This document shows, piece after piece, positions 24,511 to 37,078 of a stretch of DNA of 43,610 nt. The stretch is taken from NCBI GenBank assembly GCA_944349415.1, contig CALVMX010000008.1:1-43610 (forward strand), read 5' to 3'. Made by a program: the position numbers and the translations under genes. Every line of letters starts with the position of its first letter. Position 1 is the first letter of the stretch. A model generated the notes under the pieces. The model worked only from the letters and a program-made list of their open reading frames with translations, did not search any database and had not been told where the DNA came from. This stretch comes from an uncultured Clostridia bacterium. GTDB lineage: Bacteria > Bacillota > Clostridia > Christensenellales > UBA1242.

Positions 24511-25713
24511 TTATTCAATAATTGAAGAAACAACACCAGAACCAACTGTTCTTCCGCCTTCACGAATAGCGAAACGAAGTCCTTGTTCAATAGCGATAGG
24601 TGTGATAAGAGAGATAGTCATCTTAACGTTATCACCAGGCATAACCATTTCAACGCCTTTTTCAAGTTCAATAGTTCCGGTAACGTCTGTTGTTCTGAAA
24701 TAGAATTGTGGTCTGTAACCATTGAAGAATGGAGTATGACGACCACCTTCTTCTTTCTTCAATACATACACTTCAGCAGTGAATTTTGTGTGTGGATGAA
24801 TTGAACCTGGTTTGCAGATAACTTGTCCTCTTTCAATTTCGTTTCTTTGAATACCACGAAGAAGAAGACCTACGTTATCACCAGCACGACCTTCGTCAAG
24901 AAGTTTTCTGAACATTTCAACACCAGTAACAACTGTTTGTTTCTTTTGTCCCATACCAACGATTTCAACAACATCGTTAAGTTTAACGATACCTCTTTCA
25001 ATTCTTCCTGTAGCAACTGTACCACGACCTGTGATTGTGAATACGTCTTCAACAGGCATTAAGAAAGGTTTGTCTGTATCACGAATTGGTTCAGGAATGT
25101 AAGAATCAAGAGCATCAAGAAGTTCTTGAATGCATGCACATGCAGGATCATCAGCGTGACCAGCTTGAGCAGCTTCCAATGCTTTAAGAGCAGAACCCTT
25201 AATAATTGGTGTTTTGTCTCCTGGGAAACCATATTCTGTTAAAAGTTCTCTAATTTCCATTTCAACGAGTTCAAGAAGTTCAGGATCGTCAACTTGATCT
25301 GTTTTGTTCATGAAAACAACGATGTAAGGAACACCAACCTGTCTTGCAAGAAGGATGTGTTCTCTTGTTTGAGGCATAGGACCATCTGTTGCAGCAACAA
25401 CGAGGATAGCGCCGTCCATTTGAGCAGCACCAGTGATCATGTTTTTAACATAGTCAGCGTGTCCTGGACAGTCAACGTGAGCATAGTGACGTTTTTCTGT
25501 TTGGTATTCAACGTGAGCTGTGTTAATTGTGATACCTCTAGCTCTTTCTTCTGGAGCCTTATCAATTTCATCATATTTCATTTGTTGAGCCAAGCCTTTA
25601 GAAGCGCAATACATTGTGATTGCAGCAGTAAGGGTAGTTTTACCATGGTCAACGTGTCCGATTGTACCAACGTTTACGTGTGGTTTTGATCTATCAAATT
25701 TTTCTGTAGCCAT
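24511..25713 (-). CDS. tuf: elongation factor Tu
   Basis: EF-Tu of 400 aa delivering aminoacyl-tRNA to the ribosome. G1 is [10 protein letters not shown] near 19-28, the switch I region [13 protein letters not shown] follows, G3 is DCPGHADY near 81-88, and G4 is NKTD near 136-139 in place of NKCD. The C-terminal [15 protein letters not shown] is canonical. Full length, no deletions. It closes the str-type cluster downstream of fusA after a 188-base gap that may contain its own weak promoter. Confidence 0.99.
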   Translation of the reverse strand: MATEKFDRSKPHVNVGTIGHVDHGKTTLTAAITMYCASKGLAQQMKYDEIDKAPEERARGITINTAHVEYQTEKRHYAHVDCPGHADYVKNMITGAAQMDGAILVVAATDGPMPQTREHILLARQVGVPYIVVFMNKTDQVDDPELLELVEMEIRELLTEYGFPGDKTPIIKGSALKALEAAQAGHADDPACACIQELLDALDSYIPEPIRDTDKPFLMPVEDVFTITGRGTVATGRIERGIVKLNDVVEIVGMGQKKQTVVTGVEMFRKLLDEGRAGDNVGLLLRGIQRNEIERGQVICKPGSIHPHTKFTAEVYVLKKEEGGRHTPFFNGYRPQFYFRTTDVTGTIELEKGVEMVMPGDNVKMTISLITPIAIEQGLRFAIREGGRTVGSGVVSSIIE

Positions 25714-25796
25714 TTTTAAAATCTCCTTTTTATAATTCTACATACGATATAATATCATATTTTTTTAAAAAATCAAAACGATTTTAACAAATTTTT

Positions 25797-25831
25797 TGTG
25801 ATATTCTCACATTTTTTTGTGGCGTTGCCAC
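25797..25831 (-). repeat. two small hairpins between fusA and tuf
   Basis: TGTGA/TCACA (25797-25811) and GTGGC/GCCAC (25819-25831) with short loops. On the minus strand the distal stem is followed by seven As rather than Ts, so a clear terminator is not present. They may stabilise fusA mRNA ends or shape a tuf leader. Confidence 0.4.
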
Positions 25832-25901
25832 TTTTTATAATTTTATTTGCTATTTCAGCAAGTTTTTTGTGCTTTCTTCTTATCTAGATAAGTAACTTTT
25901 T

Positions 25902-27989
25902 TTATTCAGCCTTCTTTCTTTGTCCGATAATACCTTCAGCAATATTCTTTGGAACTTCAGAATATTTCAAGAATTCCATTGTGAAAGTTCCACGACCTTG
26001 TGTTTGAGAACGAAGGTCAGTAGCATATCCGAACATTTCGCCAAGTGGAACTTCAGCATTAACAATTTGAACACCTGGTCTTGTTTCGTTACCTGTTAAA
26101 ATTCCACGGCGAGAAGTGATGTTACCCATAACAGTTCCAAGATAGTCATCAGGCACTTCCACTTGAACTTTCATAATAGGTTCAAGTAAAACCGGATCTG
26201 CTTTTGCACAGCCATCTTTGAAAGCCATAGAACCAGCAATCTTGAACGCCATTTCAGAAGAGTCGACTTCGTGGTAAGAACCATCAAGAAGAGTAACCTT
26301 ATAGTCAACAACTTCGTAACCAGCCAAAATACCATTCTTTGCAGCCTCTTTGATTCCATTGAATACTGGTTGGATATATTCTTTTGGAATAGAGCCACCA
26401 ACAGTCTTGTCAACAAATCTTTCAGCATCTTCAAGGTGTGTTCCTGGTTCAACCGGTTCAATATCTATAACGCAGTGACCGTATTGACCTTTACCACCAC
26501 TTTGACGCACGAATTTGCCTTCAGCATGTGCTTTTCTCTTAATAGTTTCTTTGTAAGCAACTTGAGGAGCACCAACATTTGCTTCCACTTTGAATTCACG
26601 AAGAAGTCTGTCTACAATGATTTCAAGGTGAAGTTCGCCCATACCAGCGATAATTGTTTGACCAGTTTCTTGGTCAGTGTAGGTTTTGAAAGTTGGATCT
26701 TCTTCTGCAAGTTTAACAAGTGCAAGCACCATTTTTTCTTGCATAAGTTTTGTTTTAGGTTCGATAGCAACACGAATAACAGGTTCTGGGAAGTCCATAC
26801 TCTCAAGAACGATAGGATGTTTTTCATCGCAAAGAGTTTCACCAGTTATTGTGTCTTTAAGTCCAACAATAGCAGCGATATCACCTGCTCCAACTTCCTT
26901 AATTTCTTCTCTTTGATTTGCGTGCATACGAATAAGTCTGCCCACTCTCTCTTTTTCGCCTTTGTTGGAGTTATAAACATAACTTCCAGCAGTGAGTTTA
27001 CCAGAGTAAACACGGAAGAAGGCAAGACGACCAACAAATGGGTCTGTCATAATCTTGAAAGCAAGTCCAGCAAATGGAGCATCTTCACTTGGAGCTCTTG
27101 TTTCTGTTTTGCCGGTTTCAGGATTTACACCTTCAATGTGGTCAATGTCGAGTGGTGATGGAAGATATTCCACCATTGCATCAAGAAGCATTTGAACTCC
27201 TTTATTCTTATATGAAGAACCGCAAAGAACTGGTGTTAACGCTCTTGAAATTGTCGCATTTCTAATTGCTTTTTTGAGTTCATCAACTGAAATTTCTTCT
27301 CCGCCAAAAAACTTTTCAAGAAGAGCATCATCAGTTTCTACAATTTTTTCCACAATTTCATCGTGAAGTTTTTGAGCTTTATCTTTGTAATCAGCAGGAA
27401 TGTCAGTTACGTCAATAACAGTTCCAAGGTCATCTTCATAAACTTCTGCCTTCATTGTAAGAAGGTCGATAATTCCTGTAAATGTGTCAGCTTCTCCAAT
27501 TGGCATTTGAATTGGAAGAGCTTTTGTTTTTAATCTTTCTTCAATGGAATTAACACAACCAAAAAAATCAGCCGCATCTCTATCCATTTTGTTTACATAA
27601 ATAATGGTTGGCACTTTATATTTTTGAGATTGACGCCAAACAGTTTCGGTCTGAGGTTGAACTTTATCTCTTGCAGAGAGAACTAAAACCGCACCGTCCA
27701 AAACTTTAAGCGAACGCTCAACTTCCACAGTAAAGTCCACGTGTCCTGGGGTGTCAATAATGTTTATTTTATGGTCTTTCCAAAAACAAGTTGTGCAGGC
27801 AGAAGTAATTGTGATACCTCTTTCTTGTTCTTGCGCCATCCAGTCCATTGTTGCTTCGCCGTCATGAACTTCACCGATTTTATGACTCTTACCGGTATAG
27901 AACAAAATTCTTTCAGTGGTTGTTGTTTTACCAGCATCAATATGAGCCATAATACCAATATTTCTAACCATTTTTAAATCGGTAGCCAT
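25902..27989 (-). CDS. fusA: elongation factor G
   Basis: EF-G of 695 aa, the ribosomal translocase. G1 is [18 protein letters not shown] near 12-29, then [18 protein letters not shown]3 [10 protein letters not shown] and G4 VNKMDR. Domain IV and V segments [33 protein letters not shown] and [13 protein letters not shown] are canonical. Start is preceded by AAGGAGAAA. Long open frames on the opposite strand are artefacts of its codon use. It is in the str cluster between the 55-aa gene and tuf. Confidence 0.99.
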   Translation of the reverse strand: MATDLKMVRNIGIMAHIDAGKTTTTERILFYTGKSHKIGEVHDGEATMDWMAQEQERGITITSACTTCFWKDHKINIIDTPGHVDFTVEVERSLKVLDGAVLVLSARDKVQPQTETVWRQSQKYKVPTIIYVNKMDRDAADFFGCVNSIEERLKTKALPIQMPIGEADTFTGIIDLLTMKAEVYEDDLGTVIDVTDIPADYKDKAQKLHDEIVEKIVETDDALLEKFFGGEEISVDELKKAIRNATISRALTPVLCGSSYKNKGVQMLLDAMVEYLPSPLDIDHIEGVNPETGKTETRAPSEDAPFAGLAFKIMTDPFVGRLAFFRVYSGKLTAGSYVYNSNKGEKERVGRLIRMHANQREEIKEVGAGDIAAIVGLKDTITGETLCDEKHPIVLESMDFPEPVIRVAIEPKTKLMQEKMVLALVKLAEEDPTFKTYTDQETGQTIIAGMGELHLEIIVDRLLREFKVEANVGAPQVAYKETIKRKAHAEGKFVRQSGGKGQYGHCVIDIEPVEPGTHLEDAERFVDKTVGGSIPKEYIQPVFNGIKEAAKNGILAGYEVVDYKVTLLDGSYHEVDSSEMAFKIAGSMAFKDGCAKADPVLLEPIMKVQVEVPDDYLGTVMGNITSRRGILTGNETRPGVQIVNAEVPLGEMFGYATDLRSQTQGRGTFTMEFLKYSEVPKNIAEGIIGQRKKAE

Positions 27990-28048
27990 ATTTTTCTCCT
28001 TTTTAAATTTTTAATTAAATTATTGCAAATTTTTGTAAATTTAAGCAA

Positions 28049-28216
28049 TTAATCCTTTTCTTTTTCTTCTTTTCGATTCTTTTTTAAACCATGCTTGTTG
28101 GCATACATTGCCATTAAAACTCGTTTAGTCTTTTCTTCATCAGTTGGCAAGCCTGACTCACATCTTTTTCTGTTTTCTTGATATGCTTTATGCATCTCTT
28201 TATCATATTTTGTCAT
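28049..28216 (-). CDS. 55-aa basic protein of unknown function in the str operon
   Basis: Open frame MTKYDKEMHKAYQENRKRCE... ending KKNRKEEKEKD, 55 codons plus TAA. It starts 5 bases after the rpsG stop codon, with GGTGAT overlapping the end of rpsG as ribosome binding site. It ends about 60 bases before fusA. It is strongly charged, Lys/Glu-rich and mostly helical, with one Cys, no membrane segment, and no family I recognise. Its place between rpsG and fusA, with tight spacing, argues for real, coupled translation. A ribosome-associated role is inference from context only. Confidence 0.6.
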   Translation of the reverse strand: MTKYDKEMHKAYQENRKRCESGLPTDEEKTKRVLMAMYANKHGLKKNRKEEKEKD

Positions 28217-28221
28217 AGTAA

Positions 28222-28695
28222 TCACCAGTTGTAGTGAGCAAATGCTTTGTTTGCTTCAGCCATTCTATGCATTTCATCTCTCTTCTTGATTGAAGCACCA
28301 GTTGAATTGTATGCATCGATAAGTTCTCCAGCGAGTTTTTCATCCATATTGCGTTCGCCTGTTCTCTTTCTTGCATTGTTAACTATCCAACGTATTGCAA
28401 GGGTTTGACGTCTTTCAGGTCTAATTGGAATTGGCACTTGATAAGTTGCTCCACCAACTCTACGACCTTTGGTTTCAAGTTGTGGTTTAACATTTTCAAT
28501 AGCTGTCAAGCAAACATCTAGTGGTTCTAAACTTGTTTTTTCTTTAACAATATCAAATGCTCCATAAACAATTCTTTGTGCAAGACCTTTCTTTCCGCTC
28601 ATCATAACTTGGTTTACAAGTTTTGTTACAACTTTGTTGTTGTAAATTGGATCAGGTAGAACATCTTTTTTTGTCGCACATTTTCTTCTTGGCAT
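28222..28695 (-). CDS. rpsG: 30S ribosomal protein uS7
   Basis: uS7 of 157 aa, 16S rRNA 3'-major-domain assembly protein. [40 protein letters not shown] begins the protein (usual form PRRG...R.V.PDP.Y.S..V.K.IN..M..GKK). The [25 protein letters not shown] block and C-terminal [21 protein letters not shown] are canonical. Preceded by AAGGAG. Cloverleaf element C lies between this gene and rpsL. Confidence 0.98.
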   Translation of the reverse strand: MPRRKCATKKDVLPDPIYNNKVVTKLVNQVMMSGKKGLAQRIVYGAFDIVKEKTSLEPLDVCLTAIENVKPQLETKGRRVGGATYQVPIPIRPERRQTLAIRWIVNNARKRTGERNMDEKLAGELIDAYNSTGASIKKRDEMHRMAEANKAFAHYNW

Positions 28696-28732
28696 TTTTT
28701 TATTCTCCTTTTATCTAATTTTTCTCTCTTAC

Positions 28733-28823
28733 GGCAAAATCACAACAAATTTTTGCAAAAAATTTGTTTCAAGTTTTCGAACCGAAAACTTGAAGTTCGC
28801 TTCAAGCGAACTGTGATTTTGCC
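28733..28823. repeat. cloverleaf element C, between rpsL and rpsG
   Basis: Closing stem GGCAAAATCACA (28733-28744) with TGTGATTTTGCC (28812-28823), 12 bp. Hairpin 1 is 28745-28767 (ACAAATTTTT/AAAAATTTGT). Hairpin 2 is 28768-28794 (TTCAAGTTTTCG aac CGAAAACTTGAA). Hairpin 3 is 28795-28811 (GTTCGCT tca AGCGAAC). No unpaired bases remain at the junction. It starts 9 bases after the rpsL stop and is read through to express rpsG, so it should not be a strong terminator. Confidence 0.9.
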
Positions 28824-28832
28824 CCATTAATC

Positions 28833-29207
28833 TTACTTCTTAGGTCTTTTTGCACCATATTTAGAACGGCTTTGTTTTCTGTTAGCAACGCCAGCAGTAT
28901 CCAACGTTCCTCTAACGATGTGATAACGCACACCTGGAAGGTCCTGAACACGTCCGCCACGAACAAGCACAACACTGTGTTCTTGAAGGTTATGACCAAT
29001 ACCTGGAATGTAGCAAGTTCCTTCTTGACCATTAGAAAGTTTTACTCTGGCAATTTTACGAAGAGCAGAGTTAGGTTTTTTAGGTGTTGCAGTTCTAACA
29101 GAAAGACAAACACCACGTTTTTGAGGGCACTCTTCAAGAAGAGGAGCCTTTTTCTTCTTTTCGAAAGTTTTACGACCTTTTCTAACTAATTGGTTAAATG
29201 TAGGCAT
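28833..29207 (-). CDS. rpsL: 30S ribosomal protein uS12
   Basis: uS12 of 124 aa at the decoding centre. It reads [34 protein letters not shown], then [20 protein letters not shown], then [40 protein letters not shown]. The two streptomycin-linked lysine sites are as follows: the Lys in TPKKPNS is wild type, while the second position reads Gln (RVQDLP, usually RVKDLP), a change worth noting. First gene of the str cluster, with an apparent promoter immediately upstream. Confidence 0.98.
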   Translation of the reverse strand: MPTFNQLVRKGRKTFEKKKKAPLLEECPQKRGVCLSVRTATPKKPNSALRKIARVKLSNGQEGTCYIPGIGHNLQEHSVVLVRGGRVQDLPGVRYHIVRGTLDTAGVANRKQSRSKYGAKRPKK

Positions 29208-29233
29208 TTTTTTCTCCTTTTACTTAAATTTTC

Positions 29234-29262
29234 AGTTTAAAATCATGAATAGGATTTGTCAA
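29234..29262 (-). promoter_or_regulatory. candidate promoter of the str operon (rpsL)
   Basis: Minus-strand TTGACA (29257-29262), 17-base spacer, TAAACT (29234-29239). The -35 box overlaps the end of the T-run terminating the upstream RNA gene, so the RNA and the operon can be separate units. Confidence 0.6.
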
Positions 29263-29285
29263 AAAAAGACGCGAAATTTCGCGTC
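29261..29285 (-). terminator. terminator of the structured RNA
   Basis: GACGCGAAATTTCGCGTC perfect palindrome (29268-29285), followed by seven Ts on the minus strand (29261-29267). Confidence 0.9.
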
Positions 29286-29471
29286 AAAAAATATGCTAAA
29301 GGTAAACACGAACAACACAATCGCAAAGTGCGACTTCGAAGGAAACTTCGAATCGGTGGGGTTTGTAACCTTTCCTGCCGTTCTTAACGAACTATGCTGA
29401 AACTTTCTTTCAGCGTGCCACCTGTTGTTTGTTTATGCTTAAGACAGCATATGCTTCCGACAACGAAACAC
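29261..29471 (-). ncRNA. freestanding structured RNA upstream of rpsL, family unidentified
   Basis: An RNA of about 210 nt is implied by a consensus promoter (29478-29506) and a strong terminator (29261-29285), with no good open frame. Nested long-range helices are visible: 29291-29297 with 29446-29452, 29303-29308 with 29430-29435, 29311-29317 with 29423-29429, and 29355-29359 with 29418-29422 (GGTGG/CCACC). Inner hairpins are GCTGAAA/TTTCAGC (29396-29414), GTTC/GAAC (29380-29392), TTCGAAG gaaa CTTCGAA (29335-29352) and TCGCA/TGCGA (29321-29333). It does not match the landmarks I know for tmRNA, RNase P, SRP RNA, 6S or common riboswitches. An rpsL attenuator is the alternative. Confidence 0.75.
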
Positions 29472-29477
29472 GTGAAT

Positions 29478-29506
29478 ATTATACCTATTTCGCCTTTCAT
29501 TGTCAA
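29478..29506 (-). promoter_or_regulatory. promoter of the structured RNA
   Basis: Exact consensus on the minus strand: TTGACA (29501-29506), 17-base spacer, TATAAT (29478-29483). The strongest promoter in the window. Confidence 0.85.
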
Positions 29507-29559
29507 GCATTTTAGATAAAATAAATGTAAAATTATGAAAATTTGTAATAAAAACTAAC

Positions 29560-31833
29560 CTATTTAACTTTACCCCTTTCTTTTTGCTCGTTATAATAGT
29601 TTTCAAGTTTTACTTTTATATCTTTTCGATAATTGTTCATTTCAGTTTTTGAAAGGTTAAGATTTTCTTCAATTTCACTAAGACTTTTCTTTTCTACAAT
29701 AGATTGATACACAATTAATTGTAAAACCGCACCTTTTAATGTTCTTGAAAAATCTTTCAAAATAAACTTTTCTCCGCCAAATTTTTCTATTTCCTCTTCA
29801 CTTAAAAGTTTGCGTCCTCTAGTTTTCTTTTCCCAACTTTCCTTTTCCACTTTTTCTTCTTCGGTGTGATTTTGATCATATTCTTTCTTTATGTAAAAAT
29901 CACGAACTGCCTGATCAAAATCTTCGAAACTGTTTTTAAACTCAATGAGTTTTTCTTTAATTAAATTGATAGCATAATTTTTATAATGCGCAGGTAAGTT
30001 TTTATTTTTTAAGCGAATACGCAATTCTTTATCATCAATATCTCTCGTATAAAATTCACTAAAAAATATTTTAAGTGCATCATTTGGAAGAGTCGGCATA
30101 AATTTTTCCATTAAAAATTCCATACCACCGCACTCTTTTATACTTTCCTGCCTTAACTTAAGAGATTTATTTTTATGATATCCTGCTCTAGAATGAATAG
30201 ATTCCGAATTAAGATATCTAGTAACCTTTTTTTGAATTTTTTTAATCTCTTCAAAATCTGTACTTTGGAGTTTTTCGATAATTTTCTTTTCTGCACTCAT
30301 AATATATGCCATAGTGATACCCAAATTTTCACTAGCATCTTGATAACTGAAATATTTTGGTCTTAAAAAGAAATTTGTAAAAATTAATTTCTGTTTTTCT
30401 GGCAAAATTGGTAAAAAATAATTTATTAAAACTTCTTCTCCGCCATACTCTTTCACCATTTCTTGTCTAATTTTTGTCTTTTCCATAAAATCGCTTGAAT
30501 AATGAGAAACTCCTCGCTTTTCTCTTTCTACATTATCTACAACCCCAACTACTGTTTCAAAATCAAAAGTCTCTAACTTTTTTAAGACTTTATTTAAAAC
30601 AGCACCAAATTGATTTTGAGTCATGTCCAAATCTTCGGCAACCTTAACTAATTTACCACCTGTATAATTTAACACAGCTTGCACAAAGACTTTCTTTTCA
30701 CCTTCTGGGAGTGTGGAAACAAAATATTTTCTTAGAAACACCTCTCCGCCATATTCTTCCACAAGCCTTTTGTTCCTCTCCACTCTTTGTTTTTGTTTTG
30801 TTGGAGTGTCCTTTTGTTCTTTTAAATATCTTTGATAACTTGGCTCTTCCATTTTGAGTTTTTCGGCAATTCTACTTAATATTCTGAAAGTATCCGTAGC
30901 ACTTCGATAATAATCTTCATTTTGACAACTAAAATTTAAAACTGCCGAATTAAAAATTTTTGCTTGTCCATCTGGAAGTTTAGGAAGAAAAACTTCCGTT
31001 AAATATTCTCTTCCAAATTTCTTCAAAAAACCTCTTCCAATTCTTAAAACGTCAAGTTCGTATTTTGTGTAATCTAATCCTCGAAGTTCTCTTTCTTCAC
31101 TAGATACACCCTCTTCATAAAGTTTAAGGACTTTTTCCCTTATTTTTTCCACTGTTAATCTGTTGGCCTCGCGTGTTTGCAATAAATCTAACTTTTCAAG
31201 AGTTTTCCCATTCAAAAAATAATCTTCAAAAAGCCCTCTTTCTCTTTTTGTTAGTTGTGGCAGGATTTCTTCAATAATATATTTAAGGTCTAATTGATCA
31301 TGAATTTTTTCCACATTAAACATGTCATCAGAGACTAAATCATGACGGGTTCTGTCATCTTCTTCAGAGCTTTGTTCATCCAAACTTTTCACTTCGGCTT
31401 TTCGTTTTCCTGCTATAACATAACTTTTTAAATGCCCCATCTCAGATCGGATTCTATAACTAAGAATTGTGGCAAAACTAAATTGATTCTTAAGATTTGG
31501 ATCATCAACACACTTGATAAAAATTTCTGTTCCGATTTGCAACAAATCTTCAAAACTTGGATTTATTTGGTCAATTCTGCCAACATAGTTTTTACCATAA
31601 ATATGAATAAACTTTGCAACAAGTCTCAAATTTCCGATAATGAACTTTTCTCGTGCTTCCATATCGCCATATTTTCTATATTCTTCCAAAAGCCGAGCAC
31701 TTTCTTCTTTTGATAATGCAGGCGGAAGATTGTACCATAAATTTAAACTATTTATCTCACTTTCTTTTTGTTTCTTTTTTGATTTGATTATACTAATTTT
31801 TTCTTCTTTTAACTCTTCACCTATCTCTTCCAC
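29560..31833 (-). CDS. sigma-70-like protein with tandem region-4-type repeats
   Basis: Protein of 757 aa. Residues 41-140 look like sigma-70 region 2: ARLLEEYRKYGDMEAREKFI then NLRLVAKFIHIYG, FEDLLQIGTEIFIKCVDDPN and FSFATILSYRIRSEMGHLK. That corresponds to the NLRLV, DLIQEG and FSTYA-x-W-IR blocks. Residues 185-240 form a region-4-like HTH (LPQLTKRERGLFEDYFLNGKTLEKL...). Five more modules follow near 269-328, 356-421, 459-524, 563-632 and 681-745, each opening F/Y-GGE-x-FL-x3-F-x3-LP-x5-IF then an HTH-like stretch. A TRGRK basic patch is at 671-675. GTG start with GGAG 8 bases upstream. No standard sigma factor has this layout. Partner and promoters unknown. Confidence 0.75.
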   Translation of the reverse strand: MEEIGEELKEEKISIIKSKKKQKESEINSLNLWYNLPPALSKEESARLLEEYRKYGDMEAREKFIIGNLRLVAKFIHIYGKNYVGRIDQINPSFEDLLQIGTEIFIKCVDDPNLKNQFSFATILSYRIRSEMGHLKSYVIAGKRKAEVKSLDEQSSEEDDRTRHDLVSDDMFNVEKIHDQLDLKYIIEEILPQLTKRERGLFEDYFLNGKTLEKLDLLQTREANRLTVEKIREKVLKLYEEGVSSEERELRGLDYTKYELDVLRIGRGFLKKFGREYLTEVFLPKLPDGQAKIFNSAVLNFSCQNEDYYRSATDTFRILSRIAEKLKMEEPSYQRYLKEQKDTPTKQKQRVERNKRLVEEYGGEVFLRKYFVSTLPEGEKKVFVQAVLNYTGGKLVKVAEDLDMTQNQFGAVLNKVLKKLETFDFETVVGVVDNVEREKRGVSHYSSDFMEKTKIRQEMVKEYGGEEVLINYFLPILPEKQKLIFTNFFLRPKYFSYQDASENLGITMAYIMSAEKKIIEKLQSTDFEEIKKIQKKVTRYLNSESIHSRAGYHKNKSLKLRQESIKECGGMEFLMEKFMPTLPNDALKIFFSEFYTRDIDDKELRIRLKNKNLPAHYKNYAINLIKEKLIEFKNSFEDFDQAVRDFYIKKEYDQNHTEEEKVEKESWEKKTRGRKLLSEEEIEKFGGEKFILKDFSRTLKGAVLQLIVYQSIVEKKSLSEIEENLNLSKTEMNNYRKDIKVKLENYYNEQKERGKVK

Positions 31834-31863
31834 AATGCAGTCTCCTTTCTTTAATTTAAAAGT

Positions 31864-31892
31864 ATTCTAACATAGAAATTACGATTTGTAAA
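31864..31892 (-). promoter_or_regulatory. promoter of the sigma-like gene
   Basis: Minus-strand TTTACA (31887-31892), 17-base spacer, TAGAAT (31864-31869), followed by GGAG before the GTG start. Confidence 0.7.
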
Positions 31893-31901
31893 GAGCAAAA
31901 T

Positions 31902-31930
31902 AAAAAACAATCCATATTTTGACTGTTTTT
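31902..31930 (-). terminator. terminator of the zinc-ribbon gene
   Basis: Minus-strand AAAAACAGTC and GATTGTTTTT pair with one G-U wobble, followed by Ts. Confidence 0.65.
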
Positions 31931-31943
31931 TATTTTAAAAACT

Positions 31944-32318
31944 TTATTTTTTCTTTTTTTTATTTTTATTGGTTATTTTGTAAATCGCCCGGTCAAAACT
32001 TACACCTATTCCACCTATATCCCATCTTCTTTGTGCAGTTGGTATTTTGTCGCTTACTGCTGGTATCTTTTGGCTAAACTTTCTTCCATTCTCTGGACAA
32101 TTTGAATTGTTGCAAACCCACATTGGTGCTCTTCCTGAATCCATTAATGCCAAAATGATAGATTCTAAACCATATCCAATAAGTTGTGTAATAGAAGCAT
32201 CTATTTTAGGCTTGCGCTTTTCTGAGCCTTTTTCTCTCCCAATTGCTACTCCTTCTATAGACATTGGTTCTCCACATACAGGGCATTTTGGTGCTGCTTT
32301 TTCTGAAAGTTCTATCAT
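31944..32318 (-). CDS. zinc-ribbon protein of unknown function
   Basis: Protein of 124 aa that I do not recognise. Two cysteine pairs, CPVCGEP near residues 12-18 and CNNSNCPENG near 69-78, could form one zinc ribbon. Between them is KPKIDASITQLIGYGLESIILALMDSGRAPMWVC, partly helical. The tail ends in a Lys-rich run (KITNKNKKKKK), suggesting nucleic-acid or acidic-surface contact. It has its own TTGACT/TATAAT promoter, AGGAG site and terminator. It lies between the sigma-like gene and ligA without overlap. Confidence 0.65.
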   Translation of the reverse strand: MIELSEKAAPKCPVCGEPMSIEGVAIGREKGSEKRKPKIDASITQLIGYGLESIILALMDSGRAPMWVCNNSNCPENGRKFSQKIPAVSDKIPTAQRRWDIGGIGVSFDRAIYKITNKNKKKKK

Positions 32319-32335
32319 ATTCTCTCCTCAAATTT

Positions 32336-32365
32336 ATTATAACTCAAAAACATGTTCTTAGTCAA
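32336..32365 (-). promoter_or_regulatory. promoter of the zinc-ribbon gene
   Basis: Minus-strand TTGACT (32360-32365), 18-base spacer, TATAAT (32336-32341). Confidence 0.7.
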
Positions 32366-32468
32366 CAATCTAGGATTGATTTTATTTTGAATTTATATTT
32401 AAAAGATATTTATAAAAATTGCCTATGAAAATTTATTTTTTATATTATTTAGGTCTTTGTGAGAATAC

Positions 32469-32560
32469 GCGAACGGCAAGAGTTTACTCCTAAAAAGAGT
32501 AAACTCGCAAGCACACGCTTGCAAAAATCAAAACAAGAGTTTTGATTTTTTGCCGTTCGC
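32469..32560. repeat. cloverleaf element D, abutting the ligA stop codon
   Basis: Closing stem GCGAACGGCAA (32469-32479) with TTGCCGTTCGC (32550-32560), 11 bp. Hairpin 1 is 32480-32506 (GAGTTTACTC/GAGTAAACTC, 7-base loop). Hairpin 2 is 32507-32522 (GCAAGC acac GCTTGC). Hairpin 3 is 32523-32549 (arms AAAAATCAAAAC/GTTTTGATTTTT sharing the last T with the closing stem). No junction bases are unpaired. It begins on the base next to the ligA TGA. Confidence 0.88.
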
Positions 32561-36638
<4,078 letters not shown>

Positions 36639-36797
36639 AAAAGCATTTTATCACACCTTAAAATTTTTTCCAAATAAAATAGGAAAGTTAAAATTCAAAA
36701 ATCAATTATTATAATGTTGTTTATAAAATATGAAAAATTTATAAGACTCAAATAAAATTAGAAATTGACAGAAAAAAATGAATATATTACCAAGAAA

Positions 36798-36824
36798 CAA
36801 AAAAAAGAGAGATTAACCTCTCTT
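36798..36824 (-). terminator. rpsU terminator
   Basis: AAGAGAG / CTCTCTT stem with a 6-base loop, followed by a T-run on the minus strand, overlapping the rpsU stop codon. Confidence 0.8.
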
Positions 36825-36995
36825 TCTTGCTCTTTTTCTAGCTGCTTCGCTTTTCTTTTTTCTCTTAACGCTTGGCTTTTCATAAGCTTCTTTCTTCCTT
36901 ATATCACCAATAATGCCGTCTTTTTGGCATTTTCTTTTAAATCTTTTAAGTGCGCTTTCAAGAGATTCGTTTTCGCCAACCTTGACAGTAGTCAA
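36813..36995 (-). CDS. rpsU: 30S ribosomal protein bS21
   Basis: bS21 of 60 aa, needed for the 30S initiation interaction. [47 protein letters not shown] and a basic tail are canonical. I choose a TTG start at 36995 (M-T-T-V-K-V). The near-perfect Shine-Dalgarno AAAGGTGGTGAG lies just upstream and itself contains the two GTG codons that would otherwise be starts. The family N-terminus also begins near this point. A consensus promoter precedes it and a terminator follows. Confidence 0.93.
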   Translation of the reverse strand: MTTVKVGENESLESALKRFKRKCQKDGIIGDIRKKEAYEKPSVKRKKKSEAARKRARKRG

Positions 36996-37031
36996 CCTTC
37001 TCACCACCTTTCATTTCTAAATTTCCCTAAT

Positions 37032-37060
37032 ATTATAATCATATTCGCAAGGTTTGTCAA
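37032..37060 (-). promoter_or_regulatory. rpsU promoter
   Basis: Minus-strand exact consensus TTGACA (37055-37060), 17-base spacer, TATAAT (37032-37037). It lies 18 bases beyond the mtaB stop, so rpsU is expressed independently. Confidence 0.85.
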
Positions 37061-37078
37061 GTATTAAAACAAATTTTT

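Noticed and set aside
26271..27158. 295-codon plus-strand frame inside fusA
   Set aside because: A shadow of fusA codon usage; no ribosome binding site and no protein-like motifs.
28733..28823. Element C as a normal intrinsic terminator
   Set aside because: The minus-strand T-run after the closing stem is missing, and essential genes lie downstream without an obvious strong promoter.
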